This document shows, one piece after another, positions 44,919-53,825 of a DNA stretch of 64,000 bases. Below the pieces are notes generated by a model, which was given only the letters and a program-made list of their open reading frames with translations, did no database searches and was not told the origin of the DNA. Positions within the stretch are counted from its first letter, which is position 1. Every line of letters starts with the position of its first letter. The translations under genes and the position numbers were made by a program. The stretch lies in contig NZ_JADMLG010000007.1 in the NCBI RefSeq assembly GCF_015674855.1, forward strand, positions 310,001-374,000, written 5' to 3'. Origin of the DNA: Nocardia bovistercoris (GTDB lineage Bacteria > Actinomycetota > Actinomycetes > Mycobacteriales > Mycobacteriaceae).

Positions 44919-45893
44919 TCAGACGACGAAGATCGAGGGGCCGATGCCGCGTCCCGATTCCAGTTCGCGATGCGCCTGGATGGCCTCGGTGAGCCCGAAG
45001 CGCTGGTTGATCTCGACACGGATGCGCCCGGCGGTGACGTGGGAGAACAGTTCGCCCGCGAGTTCGGCGCGCTCGGCCGGGTCGGCGATGTAGTCGGCGA
45101 GGGCCGGGCGGGTGACGAACAGCGAACCGGCGACCGCGAGCCGCAGCGCGTCGATGGGCGGGACCGGACCCGACGCGGTGCCGAAACACACCAGCAGTCC
45201 GCGGCGGGCCAGCGAATCCACCGAGGTGTCGTAGGTGGTCTTTCCGATGCTGTCGTAGACCACCGGCACGCCCGCGCCGTCGGTGATCTCCCGCACACGG
45301 GTCGCGACGTCCTCGCGGGTGTAGACGATCGTGTGGTCGCAGCCGTGCGCGCGGGCGACCTCGGCCTTCTCCGGGGTCGATACGGTCCCGATCACGTTGA
45401 GCCCCAACAGTTTCGCCCACTGGGTGAGGATCAGCCCGACACCGCCCGCGGCGGCGTGCAGCAACACGGTGTCACCGGCCCGCAGCGGATGGATGCGGCG
45501 CAGCAGGTACGCGGCGGTGAGGCCGCGCATGGTCAGCGCCGCGGCCGTCTCGAAATCGATGGCGTCGGGCAGGGCGATGAGGTGTTCGGCGGGCATCACC
45601 CGTTCGGTGCTGTAGGCGCCGAGCGGGCTGCCGGTGTAGGTGACGCGATCACCGATGTGGAAACCGTCGACGTCGGGTCCGATGGCCTCGACCACCCCGG
45701 CCGCCTCGACACCCATTCCGGCGGGCAGTTCCGCCGGGTACACGCCGCTGCGGTAGTAGGTGTCCGCGAAGTTCAGCCCCACCGCTTCGTGCCGGATCCG
45801 AATCTGTCCCGCGCCCGGCTCGCCGACCTCGACGTCTTCCCAGCGCAGGACTTCCGGTCCGCCGGTTCGATGGAAGCGAACAGCGACTGCCAC
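44919..45893 (-). CDS. Quinone oxidoreductase (zinc-free MDR family)
   Basis: 324 residues from a GTG with GAGGAG upstream. The frame extends further but crosses the divergent control region. QOR signatures are NFADTYYRSGVYP, the Rossmann LLHAAAGGVG and VVYDSIGKTTYD. Zinc-binding Cys/His sets of alcohol dehydrogenases are missing. It reduces quinones or enones with NADPH. It is followed after 21 bp by the dioxygenase gene, so both are probably transcribed from the region facing the AraC regulator. Confidence 0.94.
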   Translation of the reverse strand: MAVAVRFHRTGGPEVLRWEDVEVGEPGAGQIRIRHEAVGLNFADTYYRSGVYPAELPAGMGVEAAGVVEAIGPDVDGFHIGDRVTYTGSPLGAYSTERVMPAEHLIALPDAIDFETAAALTMRGLTAAYLLRRIHPLRAGDTVLLHAAAGGVGLILTQWAKLLGLNVIGTVSTPEKAEVARAHGCDHTIVYTREDVATRVREITDGAGVPVVYDSIGKTTYDTSVDSLARRGLLVCFGTASGPVPPIDALRLAVAGSLFVTRPALADYIADPAERAELAGELFSHVTAGRIRVEINQRFGLTEAIQAHRELESGRGIGPSIFVV

Positions 45894-45975
45894 CTCGTGT
45901 CTCCTCACTTCCGGCCGTGTGTCGGGCACGACCGGATCTTGTTGCGAATCAAGGGATTTTCTTGCCTGCGAGCAC

Positions 45976-46001
45976 GACCGGCGCCGCCTCGGCGGCCGGT
46001 C
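45976..46001. repeat. GC-rich imperfect inverted repeat in a divergent promoter region
   Basis: The 26-bp stretch opens GACCGG and closes CCGGTC, with CCGCC and GGCGG further in. It lies between the quinone oxidoreductase and AraC genes. It could be a regulator site or a hairpin; GC bias makes it weak evidence. Confidence 0.3.
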
Positions 46002-46129
46002 GAATGCGATGTCGTCGAATACCGCGTCGACCTCGCTGTAGTACGACCAACAGTAAGCGGGATGGGGGGCCATCGCTTATCCTGGCGGGACAGGAACATG
46101 GTCATTCCGGGACATCGGACGGAGAGCCG

Positions 46130-47230
46130 ATGAAGCCATTGGCGCGCTACGCCGCACTGCACGGCTACACCGAACTCGGCCGGTCGCTCGGCTTGGACAC
46201 GGTCGAGTTGCTGCACGCCGTCGGCCTCGACCCGGCCGGTCTTCGGGTGCAGGACCGATGGGTTCCCGCGGTGGCCGTCGCGGATCTGCTGGAACGTTCC
46301 GCGAGCGCGTCGGGTCGCGAGGACTTCGGACTGCGCCTCGCCGAACGCCGCCGCTTCGGCAACCTCGGCCCGCTCGGCCTGATCGTGCGCGAAGAACCCG
46401 ACGTGCGCAGCGCGCTGCGGGTGATAACCCGGCACGAGAGCATGTTCAACGAGGCTGTCCGCACCCGGCTCACCGAACAGGACGGCATCGCGACGCTGCG
46501 CATCGCGCTCGACCTCGGCGAGCCCGTCGAGTCCAGACAGGCCATCGAACTGGCGGTCGCCGTGCTGCACGGTCTGCTGCGCGGATTCATCGGCGCGCGC
46601 TGGCGACCGCTCGAGGTCCGCTTCACCCACCCCGCGCCCCGCAACCTGCGCACGCACCTGCGGATCTTCGGCCCGCACGTCCACTTCGACCAGGAAACCA
46701 ACGCGATCCGCACCAACACCACCGACCTCGACCTGCCCAACGACATGTCCGACCCGCAACTGCGCGCCTACGCCAGGAAGCTGCTGCCGGATCCGCCCTA
46801 TCGCACCCGCCGAGCGGACACTCTCGACCGCGTCCGCGAGCTCATCGAGGTCATGCTGCCCACCGGCCGCTGCTCGGTCGAGCAGGTCGCGCGCAGTCTC
46901 GGCGCCGACCGACGCACCGTGCACCGCCGTCTCGCCGCCGAAGGCGAAACCTTCTCCTCGCTGCTCGACGCCACCCGCGCCGAACTCGCCCAGCACATGG
47001 TGACCAACCGCACCCACACGCTCACCGAGATCGCCGAACTCCTCGCCTTCTCCACACCGGGCAACTTCTCCCGCTGGTTCCGCCACCGCTACGGATGCAG
47101 TCCGACGCAGTGGCGAGATCGCGTGCCGCAAGGCCAACCGGATACCCGTACCAACGGAGACGGCCGCAACACCGAAGACGGGCAGCGACGCCGGACGCAG
47201 CCGGACCTCGCCGAGGCCGCGCAGCGATAA
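46130..47230 (+). CDS. AraC-family transcriptional regulator
   Basis: 366 residues from an ATG behind GGAGAG. The N-terminal ~200 residues are the OruR/ArgR-type ligand domain (GYTELGRSLGLDTVELLHAVG, GNLGPLGLIVREEPDVRSAL). The two helix-turn-helices lie near 250-330 (VEQVARSLGADRRTVHRRLA and LTEIAELLAFSTPGNFSRWF). A polar tail of about 35 residues follows. It is divergent from the quinone oxidoreductase-dioxygenase pair across 236 bp and is the probable regulator of both. Such AraC/oxidoreductase pairs are common in mycobacteria and often respond to the substrate. Confidence 0.93.
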   Translation: MKPLARYAALHGYTELGRSLGLDTVELLHAVGLDPAGLRVQDRWVPAVAVADLLERSASASGREDFGLRLAERRRFGNLGPLGLIVREEPDVRSALRVITRHESMFNEAVRTRLTEQDGIATLRIALDLGEPVESRQAIELAVAVLHGLLRGFIGARWRPLEVRFTHPAPRNLRTHLRIFGPHVHFDQETNAIRTNTTDLDLPNDMSDPQLRAYARKLLPDPPYRTRRADTLDRVRELIEVMLPTGRCSVEQVARSLGADRRTVHRRLAAEGETFSSLLDATRAELAQHMVTNRTHTLTEIAELLAFSTPGNFSRWFRHRYGCSPTQWRDRVPQGQPDTRTNGDGRNTEDGQRRRTQPDLAEAAQR

Positions 47231-47653
47231 CCCCGTGCCAATGCCGACAAGCCGTTATTCGACAGCCAGGCCGACCGGCAGCGGAATCGGAAGGCATCTC
47301 GCCTCCGCGCGCGGCCGCGCCGACTTCCGCTACCAGGGATTGCGCATGGTCACCGCCGAGTCGCCCGCAGCCTCGACCGCGACGCGACGACACGTGTGGT
47401 CGACGCGTTCCCGGCCCGTGAGCCGAGTCCGTTCGGCGGCAGACACCTCGAGACGACTCCGCTCGCTTCTACCCGAGGAATCGGGCCGTTCACCCGTGGC
47501 GGGTGAAGATTCGGCGGTCGAGGCGGACTTACCGTCGAGTCCGACCGCGCTCGCCCACCGCGCCAGGGAGACCGTCATGACCGGGTCGACAGCCGTCACA
47601 TCGCGTCGCTTCCGGCGGCTCGGAACACCTGCCCTCGGCCCTTCGGCATCGCG
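47231..47653. other. 423-bp stretch with doubtful open frame
   Basis: A 140-codon plus-strand frame spans 47235-47657 and its stop overlaps the next GTG. The product is Arg/Ser/Thr-rich with no domain, and no ribosome site precedes it. I do not call it a gene. Nothing else is seen. Confidence 0.4.
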
Positions 47654-48874
47654 GTGACCTGGGCGCTGCCCGCGATCGCGGCGGTCCTGCTCGCCTACGC
47701 CGCCGTCTCGGGCCGTCTTGCGGGCACCCCCGTCACCGCGCCGATCGTCTTCACCTGCGGCGGCCTTCTGCTCGGCGCCGTCGAACTCATCGACGTGGAG
47801 AGCACCGCCGAGACCGTCAAGCTGCTCGCCGAGGTCACGCTCGCGCTGGTGCTGTTCTCCGACGCCGCCCGGTTGAATCCGACCGAACTGCGCGCCGAGG
47901 TCGCCCTCCCGGCCCGACTGCTCGGCATCGGCCTACCGCTCACGATCCTGGCGGGCTTCGGCGCCGCACTGCTCGTCCTCCCCGACCTGGCCTGGCCGGA
48001 AGCGCTACTGCTCGCGGTGATCCTCGCCCCCACCGACGCCGCACTCGGCCAGGTCGTCGTCACCCTCCCGATCCTGCCCTCGCGAATCAGGCAGGGACTC
48101 AATGTCGAAAGCGGACTCAACGACGGAATCTGCGTGCCGCTGTTCCTCATCGTGCTGGCCGTCGCCCAGGCCGAAGCGGGCGCGATCGGCGACGGCGCGG
48201 CCGCCCGACTCGTCCTCGAACAGATCGGCTACGGCATCGCGGCGGGCGTCGTGACCGCGGCGATCGCCGCGGCGGTCCTGATCCTCGCCCGACGCAGGCA
48301 CACCATCGACCCGGCCTGGGCGCGGATCGTTCCCGTCGCAGCCGCCGCCCTCGCCTACACCGTGGCCGTGCCGGTCGGCGGATCCGGCTTCATCGCGGCT
48401 TTCGTCGGCGGCATGACCTTCGGCGCGATCACCGCCCGTCAACCCGACGACGCGGCCCCGACCGACCTGCTCGAGGAGTCGGGCGACCTCTTCAACGCCG
48501 TCACCTTCATCGTGTTCGGCGCAGTGCTGTTCGGCCCCGCACTCGACCACCTGTCCTGGTCGATCGTCGGTTACGCCGCCCTGAGCCTGACAGCGGTCAG
48601 AATGCTCCCCGTCGCGGTGTCCATGATCGGCGCCGACACCCGCGCCCCGACCACCGCCTTCCTCGGCTGGTTCGGCCCCCGCGGACTCGCCACCATCGTC
48701 TTCGTCATCCTGATCCTCGAGGAACACCGACCGCTCCCCCACCAACAGCCACTGGTCACCACCGCGATCGTCACCGTCGGCCTGTCGGTACTCGCCCACG
48801 GACTCAGCGCCGCGCCACTGGCCCGCCGCTACGCCCACTGGACCCGAACCTCTCCCGAGTCGAACCCGACGTAG
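47654..48874 (+). CDS. Cation:proton antiporter (CPA family)
   Basis: 406 residues with about 12 helices. The conserved acidic and polar motif of the family is seen in ILAPTDAALGQVVV and NVESGLNDGICVPLF, which contains the Asn-Asp pair thought to carry ions. GWFGPRGLATIVF is another CPA1 signature. It exchanges Na+ or K+ for protons across the membrane. GTG 47654 is taken as start; no clear ribosome site is present. It lies 109 bp before the serine hydrolase gene on the same strand. Confidence 0.93.
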   Translation: MTWALPAIAAVLLAYAAVSGRLAGTPVTAPIVFTCGGLLLGAVELIDVESTAETVKLLAEVTLALVLFSDAARLNPTELRAEVALPARLLGIGLPLTILAGFGAALLVLPDLAWPEALLLAVILAPTDAALGQVVVTLPILPSRIRQGLNVESGLNDGICVPLFLIVLAVAQAEAGAIGDGAAARLVLEQIGYGIAAGVVTAAIAAAVLILARRRHTIDPAWARIVPVAAAALAYTVAVPVGGSGFIAAFVGGMTFGAITARQPDDAAPTDLLEESGDLFNAVTFIVFGAVLFGPALDHLSWSIVGYAALSLTAVRMLPVAVSMIGADTRAPTTAFLGWFGPRGLATIVFVILILEEHRPLPHQQPLVTTAIVTVGLSVLAHGLSAAPLARRYAHWTRTSPESNPT

Positions 48875-48983
48875 TCTCCGCGACACGGGCGTCCTCGCGC
48901 CGCCGAGGCCGGGTCGGTAAACGTGGGCGGCGCGGACGGCGATATCCCCCGCGGGGATTCGCGATCACAGCCAGGAGATGCCG

Positions 48984-50108
48984 ATGCGGCAATGGATAGT
49001 CCGAACGATGGTGATCGCCGCGGCTGCGGGGCTCGTCGCGCCGCCCGCTGTCGCCGCGGCGGATGAGCCGAGTGCTCGCCTGCGGTCCGAGTTGAACGAA
49101 CTCGTTGCGGCGGCAGGCGTGCCGGGCGCGCAGCTGGTATACACGTCGGCGGGCGGAGTAGAGCAATACGACAGCGGGACAGGAGATCTGACCACCGGCG
49201 CACCGTTCCCCGACGACGCGGGCGTTCGGGTCGCGAGCATCACCAAGACGTTCGTGGCCACGGTCGTGCTCCAATTGGTCGCCGAGGGACTCGTAGACCT
49301 CGACAGCCCGGTCGAGCGGTATCTGCCCGGCGTGGTGCACGGGCCGGGCGGCGACGGCGCCCTGATCACAGTCCGAGACCTGTTGCGCCACACCAGCGGT
49401 ATCCCGAACTATCTGCCGCTGTTGGATCAGCGGTCGGTCGAGGATCTGACGACGCCACGTACCCGAGGTGACTTGATCCGCCTCGCGCTGGCGCAGCAGG
49501 CGGAATCGGAGCCGGGAACGACCTTCGGCTATTCCAATACCAACTATCTGCTCGCGGGCGACCTGATCGAACGGGTCACCGGACTACCCGTCGGAATAGC
49601 CGTCACCCAGCGAATACTCCTGCCGCTCGAATTGTTCGACACCTACTGGCCGCTGTTCCCCTTCGACATGGCGCTGCACGGCCCGCATCCGCGCGCCTAC
49701 CACCGTTTCGACGACACGCGCGTCGACATCACCGATATCGATGCCGCGTGGGGCCTACCCGACGGCGCCATGGTCTCCACCGGTCGCGACCTCAACCGGT
49801 TCTACTTGGCGCTCCTGTCGGGGCGACTCCTCGCGCCCGACCAGCTCGAGGAGATGCGACGCACCGTGCCGACCGGGCTGGTCGGCTATTCCGAAGCCTC
49901 CGGACTCGGCCTGTTCCGATTCTCCACCGAATGCGGACGCTCGGGGTGGGGCCACACGGGTTCCATCCAAGGCGCCAGCACCGTCACCGTCGCCGACGGA
50001 GAACGCGCGGTGACCGTCGCCATGAACGAATTACCCGATTTCGCCGGGAATATCGCGCTGATCATCGGCATCGACGCGGTCTTGGAGGCAGTGCTGTGCG
50101 AAGTGTGA
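48984..50108 (+). CDS. Secreted serine hydrolase, class C beta-lactamase/PBP-like
   Basis: 374 residues. ATG 48984 is preferred over ATG 48978 because AGGAG abuts the earlier codon but is well spaced from the later one. There is a signal peptide (about 1-26). Catalytic motifs are complete: SITK 85-88, YSN 183-185 and HTG near 315 in GWGHTGSIQG. The family includes D-alanyl-D-alanine carboxypeptidases, esterases and class C beta-lactamases. The sequence alone does not decide, but many actinobacterial members are esterases or peptidases rather than true beta-lactamases. A dyad of CCCCGCGGGG lies at 48947-48956. Confidence 0.92.
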   Translation: MRQWIVRTMVIAAAAGLVAPPAVAAADEPSARLRSELNELVAAAGVPGAQLVYTSAGGVEQYDSGTGDLTTGAPFPDDAGVRVASITKTFVATVVLQLVAEGLVDLDSPVERYLPGVVHGPGGDGALITVRDLLRHTSGIPNYLPLLDQRSVEDLTTPRTRGDLIRLALAQQAESEPGTTFGYSNTNYLLAGDLIERVTGLPVGIAVTQRILLPLELFDTYWPLFPFDMALHGPHPRAYHRFDDTRVDITDIDAAWGLPDGAMVSTGRDLNRFYLALLSGRLLAPDQLEEMRRTVPTGLVGYSEASGLGLFRFSTECGRSGWGHTGSIQGASTVTVADGERAVTVAMNELPDFAGNIALIIGIDAVLEAVLCEV

Positions 50109-50187
50109 CCGGACCGAGGCCCGGCGGGCAGCGATCGCACCCGCCCGCGCGGACGCGATCGTGTCGGGAACCGGGAAGAGCTCACGC

Positions 50188-50538
50188 TCAACAAGGTTGG
50201 GGGGATTCACCCACCTCGGCGGTGCGCAGCGCTACCGTCGAGCCAACGGGCGCCGGGTTTCCGGGTGCGGGCGTCTGATCGCCGACGACACACTGTCCGC
50301 CGTTGGGGCCGCGGCTGGTGCCGCCGATGAAGTCGGTGCGGAAACCGGCTTCCTCCATGATTGCCCTTGCGGCGTTGGGACGTTCGCCGCGAACATCGGG
50401 AACCGGTTGGTCCGAGATGGCATAGGGTGACCCGGCGTCGGGGCCGTAATCCTGCGGCGAGGCGGCACCCGTCCCGACACTTCCGGCCACCAGCCCCGCC
50501 GCCGTCACGGCCGCGAATACGAAGGCGCGCACGCGCAT
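50188..50538 (-). CDS. Small secreted single-PASTA-domain protein
   Basis: 116 residues from an ATG behind GAGGAG. It has a signal peptide (about 1-26, cleavage near GAASPQ), then one PASTA domain (about 45-110: VPDVRGERPNAARAIMEEAG, then GDQTPAPGNPAPVGSTVAL) and a terminal Cys. PASTA modules in kinases and penicillin-binding proteins bind peptidoglycan stem peptides. A free secreted PASTA protein may bind cell wall fragments or compete with kinase sensors. It converges on the serine hydrolase gene, which also acts outside the cell. No membrane anchor follows. Confidence 0.85.
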   Translation of the reverse strand: MRVRAFVFAAVTAAGLVAGSVGTGAASPQDYGPDAGSPYAISDQPVPDVRGERPNAARAIMEEAGFRTDFIGGTSRGPNGGQCVVGDQTPAPGNPAPVGSTVALRTAEVGESPQPC

Positions 50539-50600
50539 GTGATCTCCTCTCGACACCGTGAGGGTTCCCTCTCGCGCCGAGGTAAACACGTGGGGTGGAT

Positions 50601-52346
50601 TCAGTACCCGGTCACCACCGAGGACAGATCCTCCGACACGATCGTTCGCAGCGCCTTCTTCGCGATCTTGCCGGTCGCCGTGCGCGGCACGTCCCGCGCG
50701 ATGTACATGGCTTCGGGGCATTTGAAGACCGCGAGGCGGTCGGCCGCGAAGGCGCGCAGATCGGCCAGGTCGGGGACGGTGTCCGCGCGCGGGACCACGA
50801 CCGCGCACACCCGCTCCCCCATCGTCTCGTCGGGCAGCCCGATCACGGCCGCCTCCACGAGCGCCGGATGTTCGAACAGCACCGCTTCCACTTCCGCGCA
50901 GTAGATGTTCTCGCCACCGCGAATGACGACGTCCTTGAGTCGGTCGACGACGTAGACGAAACCGTCGGGGTCGATGTAGCCGAGATCGCCGGTGCGGAAC
51001 CAGCCGTCCACGAATGCCGCCGAGGTGGCCGCCGGGTCCTCCCAGTATCCGCGCACGACCTGCGGGGAACGGAAACACAGTTCACCGATCTCGTTCGGTC
51101 CCACCGCACTGCCGTCGGCGTCCAGCACCGTCAGTTCCGCGGTGAGGTTTATCCGCCCGACGCTGTCGACCCGGCCGTCGTATTCGACGCCGACATTGGT
51201 CACCACCGCCGAGGTCGTCTCGGTCGCTCCGTATCCGTTGAGCAATTGCAGAGATCCGCCGAATACTTCGGCGGCGCGACGCGGGAGTTCCGGCGGCACC
51301 GCCGCGCCTCCCATCGGAAACCCGCGCACCTGTCCGAGCAATTCGGTGATTTTCGGATGTTCGAGAATTTCGCGAGCCATCATCGGCACGCCGCCGAAAC
51401 TGGTGATCCGTTCGCGGATCGCCGCCTCGACCGCCTCGTCCACATTCCATTTGGTGAGCATGACGATTTTCATCCCGGACATGGCGCCGCCGACGATCGC
51501 GGCGATTCCGCCGATGTGGAACAGCGGCGCCGCGCTGATGGAAGCGGCCTGTCCCGGCGGCGGCGCCGTGCGACCGGACAGCAGCGATTCCCGCAGGGTG
51601 GCGAATCCCATGTTCATGAGGTTCGCCATCATGTTGCGATGGGTGGCCACGGCGCCTTTCGGGCGTCCGGTGGTGCCCGAGGTGAAACTGAACAGCGCGG
51701 GCTGGTCGGGGCCTACGGCCGCCCACTCGGTCTCGGCGAGTTCGTCACCGTGACACAGATCGTCGAAGCGTACGACGCCGGGCGGGTCGGTGCTCGCCGG
51801 TTCGACGGCGACGATCGTCGCGCCCACCTCCCCGTGCTCCGAGGTCAGACGCGCCACGCGCGGCCCGTCGGCGAAAACCACCTTCGCGCCGCAGGTGTCG
51901 AGTCCGTACCGCAACTCCGGCCCGGCCCACCAGGCGTTCAGCGGCACGACCACCGCGCCGAGCACCGCCGCCGACCAGAAGGCGATCACGAATTCCGGCA
52001 GGTTGCGCATGGCGATCGCCACCCGATCGCCTTCGGCGACATCGAAGTCCGCGCGCAGGCGCGCCGCCACCGACAACGCGCTCCGGCGGATCTCGGTGAA
52101 GGACCGGCGATCCTCCCCGAGCACGAGGTGGGTCGCGTCGCCGTGCAGTGCGGTGAGCCGGAACGCGTCGAGCATGGTCGCCGGGCCGCGCACGAACGAT
52201 CGCACCGCGATGCCGTCGATCACCGTGTTCTCGGTTTCGAACGGTCCGCCGGGGCCGAGCAGATCCCGCAAGCGCGGATCGGCGTCGTAGGCGATGGTGA
52301 AGACACCGTTGTCGTCCACCCGTAAGTCGGCATTCGCCATATTCAT
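50601..52346 (-). CDS. Acyl-CoA synthetase (FadD-like, AMP-forming)
   Basis: 581 residues. The AMP-binding core motif is TSGTTGRPKG (222-231). The later motifs GYGATETTSA, RTGDLGYIDPDG and RLKDVVIRGGENIY are intact, and the C-terminal catalytic Lys is in RTATGKIAKKAL. The insertion that marks long-chain fatty acyl-AMP ligases is not evident, so CoA ligation is more likely. It activates a carboxylic acid for degradation. It is 37 bp downstream of the amidohydrolase on the same strand, facing two acyl-CoA dehydrogenases, so a catabolic role is probable. Confidence 0.94.
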   Translation of the reverse strand: MNMANADLRVDDNGVFTIAYDADPRLRDLLGPGGPFETENTVIDGIAVRSFVRGPATMLDAFRLTALHGDATHLVLGEDRRSFTEIRRSALSVAARLRADFDVAEGDRVAIAMRNLPEFVIAFWSAAVLGAVVVPLNAWWAGPELRYGLDTCGAKVVFADGPRVARLTSEHGEVGATIVAVEPASTDPPGVVRFDDLCHGDELAETEWAAVGPDQPALFSFTSGTTGRPKGAVATHRNMMANLMNMGFATLRESLLSGRTAPPPGQAASISAAPLFHIGGIAAIVGGAMSGMKIVMLTKWNVDEAVEAAIRERITSFGGVPMMAREILEHPKITELLGQVRGFPMGGAAVPPELPRRAAEVFGGSLQLLNGYGATETTSAVVTNVGVEYDGRVDSVGRINLTAELTVLDADGSAVGPNEIGELCFRSPQVVRGYWEDPAATSAAFVDGWFRTGDLGYIDPDGFVYVVDRLKDVVIRGGENIYCAEVEAVLFEHPALVEAAVIGLPDETMGERVCAVVVPRADTVPDLADLRAFAADRLAVFKCPEAMYIARDVPRTATGKIAKKALRTIVSEDLSSVVTGY

Positions 52347-52383
52347 TCCTCTGTGACCCGACCGCGTCTTTCGAACTTGTGCG

Positions 52384-53586
52384 TCAATGGTCGATACCGA
52401 GGAAGTCGAGTGCGTTCGTCCGCATGATCCGATCGATATCGGTGGAATCGAACCGGTCGAGTTCCGCGGTGAAATCGACCGGTGTCGCCAGCCCTTCCCC
52501 GTGCGGCCAATCCGACCCGAACAGTACGCGGTCGACGCCGATCACATCGGCGAGTTTGCGAATATCTTCCTCGTAATACGGCGCGATCCACACGTGCCGC
52601 CGAATCGTCTCGGCCGGATCCTCGTGGAATGCCTTCGGCGTCTGGTTGGCCTGTTTGCGCAGTCGCTTGATCAGGGTGTGCACCCAGTCGGAGCCGTTCT
52701 CGATGCTGGCGACCCGCAATGCGGGATGGCGGTGGAAGACCCCGTCGACCACCAGGCTCGCGACGGTGTCGTGGATCGCACGGTCGGCCACCACGATGCC
52801 CGCGAGCACGTTGTGGTCCTTGAACGGCCGGAACCGGTCGGGAGCGCCCCACGCGGCGGCGAACCGGCTGTATCCGCTGTCGCCGAGGTGGAAGCCGACC
52901 GGGATATTCGCTTCGGCCAACTTCGCCCAGACCTGGTCGTAAGCCTCGTGCCCGAACGAGCGCGATCGGCCCGCACCGATCGGCACCGGCGCGGGACGCA
53001 CCGACACCACTCGAACACCGCGTTCGATCAGGCGATCGATTTCGCGGACCGCCGCGTCGGGCTCCGCGAACGACAGCATGGGCGCGGCGAAGATCCGACC
53101 GCGGTAGGAGTAGCCCCAGTCCTCGTCGAGCCAGGTGTTGAAGGCGCTGAGGCTGGCCGTCAGTGCGGGAATGTCGTGACGGAGGGCTTCCTCGACGCCG
53201 CAGCCGAGGGTCGGGAACAGCACAACGCCGGACAGTCCCTGTTCCGCGACCACCGCCGACCGCGCGTCGCGGTCCTGATAGGCGGGGTGCAGCGGTTCCA
53301 CCTTCATCAGACTGCGCGGATCGACTCCATCGGGCACCTCGCCGCGGAACAGCAGATCCTGGCAACCGGGAACGATGATCGGGTCGAAGGTCGGGTTCGG
53401 CACGAATTCGAACAGTTGCCCACCGGCCAGCAGCACCGTGTGCTTGCCGCGCTTGACGACCTCGATGCCCCGCTCCGCGAATCGCGGATCCAGGTGTCGG
53501 GTGAACGCGTCGAGCTTCTCGTAGTAGTGGTTGTCGCAGTCGAAGGGCTGGGTATAGGTGATCGGTTCCGACGAGATCGCGGTCAT
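52384..53586 (-). CDS. Amidohydrolase-family (amidohydro_2) protein
   Basis: 400 residues from an ATG behind GGAGG. This is a TIM-barrel metal hydrolase of the type related to ACMS decarboxylase. The usual N-terminal HxH is replaced by DCDNHYYE. Other metal-site segments are VGFHLGDSG and the final LFGSDWPHGEG. Similar proteins accompany FadD/FadE sets in mycobacteria and may decarboxylate or hydrolyse ring or keto acids. It is upstream of and co-directional with the acyl-CoA synthetase. The loss of one His suggests a single-metal centre, as in decarboxylases. Confidence 0.92.
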   Translation of the reverse strand: MTAISSEPITYTQPFDCDNHYYEKLDAFTRHLDPRFAERGIEVVKRGKHTVLLAGGQLFEFVPNPTFDPIIVPGCQDLLFRGEVPDGVDPRSLMKVEPLHPAYQDRDARSAVVAEQGLSGVVLFPTLGCGVEEALRHDIPALTASLSAFNTWLDEDWGYSYRGRIFAAPMLSFAEPDAAVREIDRLIERGVRVVSVRPAPVPIGAGRSRSFGHEAYDQVWAKLAEANIPVGFHLGDSGYSRFAAAWGAPDRFRPFKDHNVLAGIVVADRAIHDTVASLVVDGVFHRHPALRVASIENGSDWVHTLIKRLRKQANQTPKAFHEDPAETIRRHVWIAPYYEEDIRKLADVIGVDRVLFGSDWPHGEGLATPVDFTAELDRFDSTDIDRIMRTNALDFLGIDH

Positions 53587-53704
53587 GGGTCTTCCACCTC
53601 CGGAAAACGTACATCCGAAGCAGATCCGCCCGGACTGTCGTCGCACACGACCACATTCGGCGGGCTCCGGCCCCGAGTAAGGGGTATCGGCCTTGCGCCG
53701 GATA

Positions 53705-53735
53705 AGACAGTAGGACATCATGTGTTCAATTGTCT
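53705..53735. promoter_or_regulatory. Dyad operator candidate between divergent catabolic genes
   Basis: A 31-bp near-palindrome centred on 53720. Outer arms AGACA (53705-53709) and TGTCT (53731-53735) are perfect, and inner arms ACA/TGT are concentric; 10 of 15 pairs match. It lies in the 239-bp gap between the amidohydrolase and the first acyl-CoA dehydrogenase, where the locus TetR protein (56315-56962) would be expected to bind. Confidence 0.5.
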
Positions 53736-53825
53736 AGGCCATTCGGCGCGGCCAGATCCGGGAGAGATCAACGATGTCAACCTCCGGCGACTCCACCTCC
53801 GTGCTCCGCGATGCGAGGCGCGACC

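Noticed and set aside
50132..50161. Inverted repeat between the serine hydrolase and PASTA genes as a terminator
   Set aside because: The 7-bp arms (CGATCGC/GCGATCG) enclose a 16-nt loop and there is no T run; the arms are nearly self-palindromic, so chance is likely.
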